A stretch of 21,735 nt of DNA, taken from Oscillospiraceae bacterium (GTDB lineage Bacteria > Bacillota > Clostridia > Oscillospirales > Ruminococcaceae). The stretch lies in assembly GCA_016296485.1 (NCBI GenBank), contig JAEDJF010000017.1:1-21735 (forward strand). Reading direction: 5' to 3'. This document shows, piece after piece, positions 12,718 to 20,196 of this stretch (position 1 is the stretch's first letter; each line of letters opens with the position of its first letter). The position numbers and the translations under genes are program-made. Under the pieces are notes generated by a model, which saw only the letters and a list, made by a program, of their open reading frames with translations, was not told where the DNA came from and ran no database searches.

Positions 12718-13584
12718 TTACCGCACCTCCGAAAAGCCTTTTCCGGCCTGTTTTAAAACTATATTTCTGCCTAAAATAAGAGTGTTTTCCGGAGCGTAGC
12801 GCGAAAGCCCGATAAGGATTTCTTCGGCTTCGTACCGCGTTCCGTTCATATCCAAAATCAGCTTATCCGGGCGGAAAGCCGGAATGAGCACGTTTCCCGA
12901 AACGGTTTTGCAGGGAATTAGTCTCATTCCCAAGTCCGTGCTCAAAGTATAGTCGGTTTCCGCAGAAAGCATTTCCTTCGAAAGAACCGAGGCGAGCGAA
13001 GCCGCCCTGCATACGGCGACGGGAATGCCTGTAAAAGGGTCCGAAAGGTCGTTTCCCGTATCGGTGAATCCCTTGAGCACGGCGCTTTTTCCGCCGTAAA
13101 AAATCCTTGCGGCACAGGCTCCCTCCGGCTCGCCCCTTCGAAAAAGGCGGCGCAAAAGCTCCGTCACAAGAAAAGCCGCCGTTCCCGAAAGCACTATTCC
13201 CACGGCGGAAAATTCAAAATATATAATTCCGTTTCCGGCAAAGAACGAATCCGCGTGAAGGAACGAATTTATGAGCATCATAAATCCGGAAAAGAGAAAA
13301 CTGCATATGTAAAAAATAAAAAGAAGTCTTATAAATTCGGAAAAGTTTCTTTTTCCGAAGGTTATGAGCACCATCAGCGACGAAACGGCGAGCCGTGTCG
13401 CACCGAGAGCAAAAGCCGGGAAATCAAAAAGTATTATCAGCGAATAAAGGGCGCCCACCGCTGCCCCGAGAAGCCCGTAAAGCCTTCTGTACTCCGTGCC
13501 GGCAATTCTCGCCGCGGCAAAAAGGAGAAGATAGTCCACCGCAAGGTTTATCGTAACAAGGATATCCGCATATATCACAGTCAA
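12718..13584 (-). CDS. spoIIGA: SpoIIGA, sigma-E processing peptidase
   Basis: A 288-aa membrane protease that cleaves pro-SigE in the mother cell after a signal from SpoIIR. The N-terminal half has about five membrane segments beginning VIYADILVTINLAVDYLLL. The C-terminal half is an aspartic-protease-like domain with the catalytic Asp175 in GFTDTGNDLSDPF, and later VLIPAFRPDKLIL. The start is TTG 13584, 8 bases after AAGGAGG; the open frame continues upstream through the Shine-Dalgarno, which rules out the longer version. It is immediately followed by sigE, the conserved pair of all endospore formers. The promoter looks Spo0A-controlled. Confidence 0.95.
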   Translation of the reverse strand: MTVIYADILVTINLAVDYLLLFAAARIAGTEYRRLYGLLGAAVGALYSLIILFDFPAFALGATRLAVSSLMVLITFGKRNFSEFIRLLFIFYICSFLFSGFMMLINSFLHADSFFAGNGIIYFEFSAVGIVLSGTAAFLVTELLRRLFRRGEPEGACAARIFYGGKSAVLKGFTDTGNDLSDPFTGIPVAVCRAASLASVLSKEMLSAETDYTLSTDLGMRLIPCKTVSGNVLIPAFRPDKLILDMNGTRYEAEEILIGLSRYAPENTLILGRNIVLKQAGKGFSEVR

Positions 13585-13616
13585 GGCGTTTACCTCCTTT
13601 TTCTCCCGCAATGGAA

Positions 13617-13650
13617 ATTATAGTAGCTTTCGGGCAAATATTAGGTCGAA
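13617..13650 (-). promoter_or_regulatory. Spo0A-type promoter of spoIIGA-sigE
   Basis: On the minus strand, TATAAT (13617-13622) is preceded at exactly 22 bp by TTCGACC (13644-13650). That is one base from the 0A box (TTCGACA in this orientation), and no 17-bp-spaced -35 is present. The B. subtilis spoIIG promoter is also known for a 22-bp spacer with Spo0A bound near the -35. The resemblance in layout is what supports this. Confidence 0.6.
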
Positions 13651-13727
13651 ACGCACACCTCTCTCCCAATGAGAAAATTTTTCATATACTGCTTTTAAAA
13701 CAGTTTTAAGAATAAGGAGTACGCGCC

Positions 13728-13892
13728 ATGAAATATATTAAAAACGAAGCTTCAAATGACGAGATAAAAGGTCGCGAATGCGCGGATTACGTAATGGAAT
13801 TTTGCCCGGAAAGGCTGCTGTCCTCCGGGCAGAACGGTCTTTCGGAAAGCGGAGAGCTTGAAAAAGATGATAGTTCGCTGCTCGCTCCGTGA
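13728..13892 (+). CDS. Small protein of unknown function (54 aa), divergent from spoIIGA
   Basis: ATG 13728 with AAGGAG (13714-13719) 8 bases upstream, and TGA at 13890-13892. The product starts MKYIKNEASNDEIKGRECAD, has two cysteines (18 and 26), is hydrophilic and lacks membrane segments. A strong terminator follows 35 bases later. It is divergent from the sporulation operon, with the 0A-box-like sequence in the shared spacer, so sporulation control is possible but unproven. I do not recognise a family. Confidence 0.6.
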   Translation: MKYIKNEASNDEIKGRECADYVMEFCPERLLSSGQNGLSESGELEKDDSSLLAP

Positions 13893-13926
13893 TAGCTATG
13901 TGATATTTTTGTAAGGATTCTATTCA

Positions 13927-13965
13927 AAAGTCCGGCGGATACCCGCCGGACTTTAATTATTTTAG
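13927..13965 (+). terminator. Terminator after the 54-aa small ORF
   Basis: AAAGTCCGGCGG (13927-13938) pairs with CCGCCGGACTTT (13943-13954), loop ATAC, followed by AATTATTTT. It isolates the small gene from the regulator downstream. Confidence 0.85.
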
Positions 13966-14151
13966 TCAAATTCGGAATTTTGGCTTTTTAACGACGATTT
14001 GCACAAAGTAAAAGGCATTATTTATGCAAATAGACATATCAATTATTAAATTGCAATAAAATTTTTCGTCATATTTTATTGAAAATTTACTAATCTATAT
14101 TGAAAAAAATTGCATTTTAATATAGAATATTAAAAGAACATTCTTAAAATC
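13966..14151 (+). promoter_or_regulatory. AT-rich upstream region and promoter of the PucR/CdaR-ftsEX operon
   Basis: TTGAAA (14100-14105) and TAGAAT (14123-14128), spaced by 17 bp, form the best promoter, about 47 bases before the ATG. Several TGCA-centred words (TTTGCAC, TATGCAAAT, ATTGCAAT, ATTGCAT) lie between 13999 and 14114 and could be recognition half-sites. No gene is seen here. Confidence 0.5.
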
Positions 14152-14175
14152 ATGTTCGACGAAAGAGGGGTTTTA

Positions 14176-15261
14176 ATGTCAAACAGATTATTTCAGGGTA
14201 TAATACATCAGACGCACGACTGCATCGGCCGCACCGTGGGTGTCGTTGATGACAGCGCGTCGGTAGTTGCCTGCAGCGACCTTGCGAGAGTCGGAGAAAG
14301 AAACGACTTCCTCGTTTCCGACTTCGGCTCCTGCGATGAGTGCCACGTTAGGGACGGATTTACATATAAAACGTTCAGCACCGACGACAAGCCCGAATAC
14401 GCGGTTTTCGTTGCCGGAACGGACGAACTTGCGGCTCAGTTCTGTTCCCTTATGGCAATTTCCCTTGCGGGAATCAAGCAGTATTACGACGAAAAATACG
14501 ACCGGGCGAATTTTATCAAAAACGTAATTCTTGACAACGTTCTTCCCGGCGATATTTACATCAAAGCGAGGGAGCTTCGCTTCCCCACCGACGTTTCGCG
14601 CGTCGTTCTTTTCATTCGAGTACTTACCGTCAACAACATTTCCGTTTTTGACATAGTGCAGAATCTTTTCCCGGACAAATCCAAGGACTTCGTTTTCAGC
14701 GTAAGCGAATCCGACATTGTTCTTGTTAAAGAGATTCGCCCGGGCATCGAGAGCTCCGACCTTGAAAAGCTCGCCCGCTCCATTGTTGATACTCTCGGAA
14801 GCGAGTTCTTTACAAGGGTCAACGTCGGCATCGGCACTCCCGCCACCGGCATCAAGGACCTTGCCAAGAGCTTTAAGGAGGCGCAGGTTGCACTTGAGGT
14901 CGGAAAGGTTTTCGACACCGACAAGGCTATCGTGAGCTACGACAACCTCGGTATCGCAAGACTTATCTATCAGCTTCCCACCACTCTTTGCGAGATGTTC
15001 CTCAAAGAGGTATTCAAAAAAGGGTCCATTGAGAGCCTTGACCAGGAGACCCTTTTCACTATTCAGAAATTCTTTGAAAACAACCTCAACGTTTCCGAAA
15101 CCAGCCGCAAGCTTTTCGTACACAGGAACACTCTTGTTTACCGCCTTGAAAAAATCAAAAAGCTCACCGGGCTCGACCTTCGGGAATTCGACCACGCTAT
15201 CATTTTCAAGGTTGCTCTCATGGTAAAGAAATATCTTTCCGCCAACCCCGTTAAATACTGA
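14176..15261 (+). CDS. PucR/CdaR-family transcriptional regulator
   Basis: A 361-aa probable DNA-binding regulator. Residues 1-105 form an unassigned N-terminal sensor region with cysteines (VVACSDLARV and the pair in GSCDECHV). Residues 115-285 have the GGDEF-like middle domain of this family (around RVNVGIGTPATGIKDLAKSFKEAQ, in two parts). Residues 297-345 are the PucR-type C-terminal HTH with the hallmark VHRNTLVYRLEKIKKLTGLD. The start is ATG 14176, with AGAGGGG 5 bases upstream; an in-frame ATG at 14152 has no Shine-Dalgarno. ftsE follows 48 bases later. It may sense a cell-envelope or metabolic cue and act on the operon itself; the ligand cannot be read from sequence. Confidence 0.88.
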   Translation: MSNRLFQGIIHQTHDCIGRTVGVVDDSASVVACSDLARVGERNDFLVSDFGSCDECHVRDGFTYKTFSTDDKPEYAVFVAGTDELAAQFCSLMAISLAGIKQYYDEKYDRANFIKNVILDNVLPGDIYIKARELRFPTDVSRVVLFIRVLTVNNISVFDIVQNLFPDKSKDFVFSVSESDIVLVKEIRPGIESSDLEKLARSIVDTLGSEFFTRVNVGIGTPATGIKDLAKSFKEAQVALEVGKVFDTDKAIVSYDNLGIARLIYQLPTTLCEMFLKEVFKKGSIESLDQETLFTIQKFFENNLNVSETSRKLFVHRNTLVYRLEKIKKLTGLDLREFDHAIIFKVALMVKKYLSANPVKY

Positions 15262-15309
15262 TTTAACAGCAACGCAGACTTTCAAAAAATTTTTTCGTGA
15301 GGTTTAAAA

Positions 15310-15993
15310 TTGATTGAATTTCAAAACGTGACCAAAAAATATCCCAACGGGACCGTCGCTCTCAACGACGTAAGCCTTCGGATCAACGACGGGGAATTCG
15401 TCTTTATTGTCGGCTCCTCCGGCGCGGGAAAAAGCACCCTTATAAAGCTGATGCTTCGGGAGGAGACTGCAAATTCCGGCATTGTTAAGGTAAACGGGCG
15501 CAATCTCGGAAAAATGCCCAAATACAAAATCCCGAAATTCCGCCGCTCAATAGGCGTCGTTTTCCAGGATTTCAGGCTTATTCCCAATATGTCCGCCTAT
15601 GACAACGTCGCTTTTGCCCTTCGGGTCACCAACGTGTCCTCAAAGGAAATTAAAAGAAAGGTCCCGTATATGCTTTCGCTGGTCGGACTTGCTTCCAAGG
15701 CGAAATGCAAGCCCAACGAGCTTTCCGGCGGCGAGCAGCAGCGTGTCGCTCTTGCCCGAGCATTGGTGAACTCCCCCTCTCTCATCATTGCGGACGAGCC
15801 CACCGGAAACATCGACCCGGAGCTTTCTTACGAAATAGTCGACCTTCTCAACGAAATAAACAAGCTCGGCGTTACTATCGTTATGGTAACCCACGAACAC
15901 GACCTTGTTGAACAGTTTAACCGCCGCGTTATCACCATCGAAAAAGGCGAAATTATCAAAGACGTTGAAGGAACGGAGGCGACGGTATGCTGA
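15310..15993 (+). CDS. ftsE: Cell division ATP-binding protein FtsE
   Basis: A 227-aa ABC ATPase that energises FtsX and thereby controls extracellular peptidoglycan hydrolases at the division site. It has Walker A GSSGAGKST (35-43), the Q-loop VVFQDFRLI, signature LSGGEQQR (138-145), Walker B LIIADEPTGNID and the H-loop MVTHEHD. The start is TTG 15310, 7 bases after GAGG (15299-15302), with no in-frame ATG nearby. It overlaps ftsX by 7 bases, so the two are translationally coupled. The C-terminal tail is short, as in other Firmicutes. Confidence 0.96.
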   Translation: MIEFQNVTKKYPNGTVALNDVSLRINDGEFVFIVGSSGAGKSTLIKLMLREETANSGIVKVNGRNLGKMPKYKIPKFRRSIGVVFQDFRLIPNMSAYDNVAFALRVTNVSSKEIKRKVPYMLSLVGLASKAKCKPNELSGGEQQRVALARALVNSPSLIIADEPTGNIDPELSYEIVDLLNEINKLGVTIVMVTHEHDLVEQFNRRVITIEKGEIIKDVEGTEATVC

Positions 15994-16895
15994 ACAGTTT
16001 CTTCTATCTTGTAAAACAGGGATTTAAAAACCTTTGGAACAACAGGCTTATGTCCCTTGCTTCCATCGGTGTTCTCGTCTCCTGTATGCTTCTCATCGGC
16101 GCCGCGGCACTTCTTTCCATAAACGTCTCCAGCGTTGTCGAAGCCCTCGAGGACCAGAGCGAAGCCATCGTCTATCTTGACGACGACATCAGCGACAGCC
16201 GGATTGATGAAATAAGAAAAGAAATCATAAACACCGGCAAAGTCTCCACCGTTGATTTCATATCGAAAGAGGAAGCCCTTTATGATATGATGGAATCCAT
16301 GGGCGACGACGGAATCCTTTTTGAAGCTTACACCCAGTCCGGCGAAAACAATCTTCCCGATTCCTTCAAGGTGACCTTTGACGACGTTTCCGACTTAAGA
16401 GTCACCCTTTCACGGATTGAACAGATTGACGGAGTTTACTCCATATCCGCCCTCACCGAGGTCGCGACGGTCATCACCGGAATCAAAAGAATGGCTTACG
16501 TCGGCGGAATAATCATAATCGGTCTTCTTATTGCCGTTTCCCTTATGATTATCGGAAACACCATTAAAATCACCGTTTTCAGCCGCCGGCGCGAAATCAA
16601 CATTATGAAATACGTCGGCGCAACCAACGGATTCATCCGTCTTCCCTTTATTGTCGAGGGTATGAGCCTCGGCATTATTTCCGGAGGAATTTCCTACGGG
16701 CTCATCTATTTCGGGTACGACTACCTCGCGAAATGGGTCGCGTCCCAGAATTCACAGTGGTTCAATATTATCATTTCCGAAATCGTTCCTTTCTCCACCA
16801 TTTCGCAGGAGCTCCTCTGGGGCTTCATCGGCGGCGGAGCGCTCATAGGAATTTTCGGCTGCGTAGTATTTATCGGCAAGCACCTTAAAGTTTAG
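15987..16895 (+). CDS. ftsX: Cell division protein FtsX
   Basis: A 302-aa permease-like partner of FtsE. It has a short cytoplasmic N-terminus with NLWNNRLMSLASIGVL, a first helix (20-42), a large extracellular loop (about 45-165, the part that contacts peptidoglycan hydrolases), then three helices (near 172-196, 222-242, 276-297). Between helices 2 and 3 is the conserved FSRRREINIMKYVGATNGFIR. Length and topology match Gram-positive FtsX. Its ATG lies inside the end of ftsE. The M23 hydrolase follows after 27 bases and is the expected partner. Confidence 0.96.
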   Translation: MLNSFFYLVKQGFKNLWNNRLMSLASIGVLVSCMLLIGAAALLSINVSSVVEALEDQSEAIVYLDDDISDSRIDEIRKEIINTGKVSTVDFISKEEALYDMMESMGDDGILFEAYTQSGENNLPDSFKVTFDDVSDLRVTLSRIEQIDGVYSISALTEVATVITGIKRMAYVGGIIIIGLLIAVSLMIIGNTIKITVFSRRREINIMKYVGATNGFIRLPFIVEGMSLGIISGGISYGLIYFGYDYLAKWVASQNSQWFNIIISEIVPFSTISQELLWGFIGGGALIGIFGCVVFIGKHLKV

Positions 16896-16922
16896 TCACA
16901 CTCTCTTTTAACGGAGGAAACA

Positions 16923-18203
16923 ATGAAGACAAAAACAGCAAAACAAGTTTTTATATCCTTTTTATGCTGCCTTATCTGTGTTACTATGATAGCTTTTTCG
17001 TCGCCGACGCTCATATTCGCCACTTCCGTGCAGGAAACTGAGGAGAGCTCCGAGGGCGACGATTCCGAAAAAGAAGAAGAAAAAAGCGACAAAAACGATG
17101 AGGAATACCGCCAGCAGATTTCCGACCTTCAGGACAAGCAGAGCGAGATAAAGAAAAAACAGGACGCGCTCAACGACCTTATTTCCGGCGTCAAAGGCGA
17201 CAAGAAAAAACAGCAGGCTCTCGCCAACTCCTTCGACGCGCAGATAGAGATTACCCAGGAGGAAATCGCCGTCTGCGAGGAAAAAATCGCTCTTCAAAAA
17301 AAGCGCATAGCGCAGAAAACCAACGAGATAAGCAGCAAAGAAAAGAACATTGATGAAAACATGCAGCTTTTCCGTGAAAGAGTAAGAGCGATATATATGA
17401 CCGGCGGTTACTCCGACACCACAAACTCGCTCATTATGCTCTTAAGCTCCACGAGCGTTTCGGAATTTCTTACAAGAGCCGAGTTTCTCACGAGAATAGC
17501 CGAGCACGACGAGGAGATGGTAAACGAGCTTCGTGACGAGCTCGCGGAGCTCGAAGAAGAAAAAGCCGAGCTCGAAGAGGAAAAAGCCGCTCTTGAGGAA
17601 GAAAACGCCGCCCTTCTTGCCAAGAAGGAGGAGCTCGAAAAGAGCCTTCAGCAGGCAAAAGCCTCCATTCAGGACCTTGCCGCCATGCAAAAGGAATACG
17701 AAGAAAACTACGAAGAGCTTGCGGCAATGACAAAAGCTATCCAGGAGGAGCTTGCGGAAGTTTACAGAAACCTCAACACTTCATCCGCCGAATACGTCGG
17801 CGGCGAGATGATGTGGCCCGTTCCCGGGTATTCAAAAATCTCCTGCTACTACGGCTGGCGTTTCAACAACACCGACTTCCACACCGGAATTGACATCACC
17901 GGAAGCGGCGTTCACGGCGCCCCCGTCGTCGCGGCGAACACTGGAACGGTCATTCACACCAATTACTGCCCCTATAACGGCTACGCCTACGGTTACGGTA
18001 CATACATCATCGTTGACCACGGCGGCGGCATCACCACCCTTTACGCCCACCTCAGCAACATCACCGTTCAAAAGGGCGATATAGTCGTAATGGGTCAGCA
18101 GATAGGAAACGTAGGCAACACGGGCTGGAGCACCGGCGCGCACCTTCATTTCGAGGTACGCAAAAACGGTTCCTCCGTTGACCCCATTGGGTACGTTACC
18201 TGA
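16923..18203 (+). CDS. Coiled-coil M23 peptidoglycan hydrolase (PcsB/EnvC-like), FtsEX partner
   Basis: A 426-aa exported protein. A signal peptide or anchor (1-34, hydrophobic FISFLCCLICVTMIAF) precedes an acidic stretch and two coiled-coil arms (about 55-140 and 195-275, with an ELEEEKA heptad repeat). The C-terminal LytM/M23 domain (about 315-426) keeps its zinc ligands H320 and D324 (HTGID), H376 in LYAHLS, and H407/H409 in HLHFEV, so it should be an active endopeptidase. The architecture and its place directly after ftsX match PcsB (Streptococcus), CwlO (Bacillus) and EnvC (E. coli) as the FtsEX-activated system, although EnvC itself is catalytically inactive. GGAGGAAACA precedes the ATG. 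Confidence 0.93.
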   Translation: MKTKTAKQVFISFLCCLICVTMIAFSSPTLIFATSVQETEESSEGDDSEKEEEKSDKNDEEYRQQISDLQDKQSEIKKKQDALNDLISGVKGDKKKQQALANSFDAQIEITQEEIAVCEEKIALQKKRIAQKTNEISSKEKNIDENMQLFRERVRAIYMTGGYSDTTNSLIMLLSSTSVSEFLTRAEFLTRIAEHDEEMVNELRDELAELEEEKAELEEEKAALEEENAALLAKKEELEKSLQQAKASIQDLAAMQKEYEENYEELAAMTKAIQEELAEVYRNLNTSSAEYVGGEMMWPVPGYSKISCYYGWRFNNTDFHTGIDITGSGVHGAPVVAANTGTVIHTNYCPYNGYAYGYGTYIIVDHGGGITTLYAHLSNITVQKGDIVVMGQQIGNVGNTGWSTGAHLHFEVRKNGSSVDPIGYVT

Positions 18204-18227
18204 TAAATTCTAACCAAGGAGAACAGC

Positions 18228-19472
18228 ATGGGCAAAAAAATAACCTTAGGCACTTCCCTGACTCTCATTATTATTGCGATTGCCATAACCTTTTCTTTGA
18301 CTATGGTTATCTCGCTCCGCAACTTTAACGAGAAAGTCAGCAGCATCACCGAACGCGAAAATATGTACGCAAAATTCACCGAGATAGATGACTACGTAAG
18401 GCAGAACTATAAAAGTCACATCAACGAGACCCGCCTTATGGACGCCGTTGCCAGCGGCTATCTCTCCGGTATCGACGATCCCTACGCCCTTTATATGAAC
18501 GCCGAGACCTATGCGGCTTACGTTGCCGCCTCCAGCCAGACCGTTGCCGGCGTCGGCGTTTTGGCTTCAATGGACAGCGACGGATATATGCTCGTAAACA
18601 AGGTTTACGACAGCTCCACCGCCGAGAGCGCCGGAATCCTTCCCGGAGACCTTATCATTAAAGTTGACGACATCAACCTTTCCGCCGACACCTATTCCCA
18701 GGCGGAGGCGCTCCTTATCGGCGACGCCGGAACGAAAGTCACCCTCACCGTCCGCCGGGACAACGAGGATACCGAAATGGAGATAACCCGAAGGGTCCTT
18801 ACCCCCACCACCGTTTATACGCGAACTTTCGGAAACTATCACTACATACGCATTGACAGCTTTACCGAAAGCACCCCGGACCAGTTCGCCAAAATCGTTG
18901 ACAGCGCGGTTTCTTCCGGCGCGGAGGCTCTTATCTTTGACGTCCGTTCCGTGAGCGGCGGACTCGTTTCCTCCGCCGCAACCATGCTCGACAAGCTTGT
19001 TGGCTCGGGCGATATGCTCTACGTCGAATATAACGACGGCACCAGCGAGGTCCTCTATTCCTCCAACTCCCGTGAGGTCAACATCACTATGACCGTTCTT
19101 GTCAACGAAGGTACCGCAGGCGCGGGAGAATTCTTTGCCGCAGGGCTTCGGGATTTCGGAAAAGCGAAAATTGTCGGCAGCCAGACCGCCGGCGTCGGCT
19201 CTCTCCAGAAAATCTTTAAGCTCGACGACGGTTCCGCAATTCAGCTCACCATCGGAAAATACTATCTTTCCAATTCCCAGAGCGCCTGGGAGCAGACCGG
19301 CGTAACCCCCGACCACGCCGTTTCCCTCGATTACGCTCTTGACCTTACCGACATAAGCCTTCTTGACACCAATCTTGACACCCAGCTCGCCAAAGCCATT
19401 GAGGTAACTTCCTCCTCTATTTTGCCGACTGACAGCGAAGATTCCGCCGAAGGAACGTCCGACGAGGGTTAA
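18228..19472 (+). CDS. S41/CtpA-family PDZ protein with lost Ser-Lys dyad (predicted pseudoprotease)
   Basis: A 414-aa membrane-anchored protein: N-terminal anchor (7-29), CTP N-terminal helical part (45-95), PDZ domain (about 104-175, with AGILPGDLIIKVDDINL), S41 tail domain (about 190-370) and an acidic Ser/Asp/Glu tail. Family enzymes (Tsp/CtpA/CtpB) use a Ser in G-S/T-A-S-A-S-E and a Lys 25 residues later in T-F-G-K-G. Here the same segments read EGTAGAGE and TAGVG: the Ser position is G298 and the Lys position is V323, still 25 apart. The NPGG of the DLRxNPGG block is also altered (DVRSVSGG). It is therefore expected to bind but not cleave. AAGGAG precedes the ATG, 24 bases after the M23 gene. 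No terminator is evident downstream. Confidence 0.88.
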   Translation: MGKKITLGTSLTLIIIAIAITFSLTMVISLRNFNEKVSSITERENMYAKFTEIDDYVRQNYKSHINETRLMDAVASGYLSGIDDPYALYMNAETYAAYVAASSQTVAGVGVLASMDSDGYMLVNKVYDSSTAESAGILPGDLIIKVDDINLSADTYSQAEALLIGDAGTKVTLTVRRDNEDTEMEITRRVLTPTTVYTRTFGNYHYIRIDSFTESTPDQFAKIVDSAVSSGAEALIFDVRSVSGGLVSSAATMLDKLVGSGDMLYVEYNDGTSEVLYSSNSREVNITMTVLVNEGTAGAGEFFAAGLRDFGKAKIVGSQTAGVGSLQKIFKLDDGSAIQLTIGKYYLSNSQSAWEQTGVTPDHAVSLDYALDLTDISLLDTNLDTQLAKAIEVTSSSILPTDSEDSAEGTSDEG

Positions 19473-19496
19473 TAATAAATTTCGTCAGGATTTTTC

Positions 19497-19525
19497 TTGA
19501 CAACGGGATTTTCTGATAATATAAT
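19497..19525 (+). promoter_or_regulatory. Promoter of greA
   Basis: Perfect TTGACA (19497-19502) and TATAAT (19520-19525) with a 17-bp spacer, 37 bases before the greA ATG. Confidence 0.92.
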
Positions 19526-19562
19526 CATAATATTGCGTATTTGAATAAGGGAGGACACCTCT

Positions 19563-20039
19563 ATGAATAAACAAATTGTTGTTACCCAAAGCGGTCTCAA
19601 AGCTCTTGAGGACGAACTCGAGCAGCTCAAAACCGTTCGCCGCAAGGAAGTTTCCGAAAAAATCCGCGTCGCCCGTTCCTATGGCGACCTTTCCGAAAAC
19701 AGCGAATATGATGAAGCAAAGAACGAGCAGGCAATTGTTGAAGCCCGCATCGCTGACCTCGAGGTAATGCTCAAAAACGTAGTTATCCTCGACGAGGGCG
19801 AGCTCAGAACCGACACCGTTTCCCTTGGCTCCACGGTCAAGGTTTACGACGAGGAGTTCGAGGAAGAACTCGAGTACACCATTGTCGGCTCCACCGAAGC
19901 GGACATTGACCTCAACAAAATTTCCGACGAATCCCCCGTTGGCAAAGCTCTCATCGGCAAAAAAGTCGGCGAAGTTGCCGAAGCGGTTCTCCCCAGCGGC
20001 GACACCGCAAAATTCAAGGTTCTCGACATCAGCAGATAA
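19563..20039 (+). CDS. greA: Transcription elongation factor GreA
   Basis: A 158-aa factor that stimulates cleavage of backtracked RNA in RNA polymerase. The N-terminal coiled coil (about 10-75) carries ARSYGDLSENSEYDEAKNEQ; the tip acids of DLSEN are the catalytic Asp and Glu. The C-terminal FKBP-like domain includes GSTVKVYD and the conserved ending SPVGKALIGKKVGE. Full family length. GGGAGG precedes the ATG. It is monocistronic, with a consensus promoter and a strong terminator; lysS follows as its own unit. Confidence 0.97.
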   Translation: MNKQIVVTQSGLKALEDELEQLKTVRRKEVSEKIRVARSYGDLSENSEYDEAKNEQAIVEARIADLEVMLKNVVILDEGELRTDTVSLGSTVKVYDEEFEEELEYTIVGSTEADIDLNKISDESPVGKALIGKKVGEVAEAVLPSGDTAKFKVLDISR

Positions 20040-20046
20040 TCGCATG

Positions 20047-20078
20047 GCGGACGCTTCAAATTGAAGCGTCCGCTTTTT
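20047..20078 (+). terminator. Terminator of greA
   Basis: GCGGACGCTTC (20047-20057) pairs with GAAGCGTCCGC (20063-20073) over AAATT, followed by TTTTT. It begins 8 bases after the stop codon. Confidence 0.93.
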
Positions 20079-20124
20079 ATTGCGATATATCTTGGGTTTA
20101 GCCGAGTTTTTCTTATAATTACTG

Positions 20125-20153
20125 TTGTTATTTGTTTTTTTATATGTTAAAAT
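20125..20153 (+). promoter_or_regulatory. Promoter of lysS
   Basis: TTGTTA (20125-20130) and TAAAAT (20148-20153) with a 17-bp spacer, leaving a leader of about 35 bases. That is too short for a T-box or L-box riboswitch, and none was seen. Confidence 0.65.
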
Positions 20154-20196
20154 AGTATTCTGTAAATAATATACCCTTTTGAAAGGAAGTTAATAA

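Noticed and set aside
13585..13611. Longer SpoIIGA starting at TTG 13611
   Set aside because: It would translate through the AAGGAGG site that serves TTG 13584, and the family begins at the VIYADILV-type segment.
14152..14175. Upstream in-frame ATG for the PucR/CdaR regulator
   Set aside because: No Shine-Dalgarno, whereas ATG 14176 has AGAGGGG at a usable distance.
14188..15285. Long minus-strand ORF (365 codons) opposite the PucR/CdaR regulator
   Set aside because: Antisense shadow; the plus-strand HTH motif is clear and the antisense product has no family features.
17530..17645. Short near-repeats (GAGCTCGAAGAAGAAAAAGCC-like words) that might suggest a repeat array
   Set aside because: They encode the ELEEEKA heptads of the coiled coil in the M23 hydrolase; spacing and divergence do not fit CRISPR or tandem non-coding repeats.
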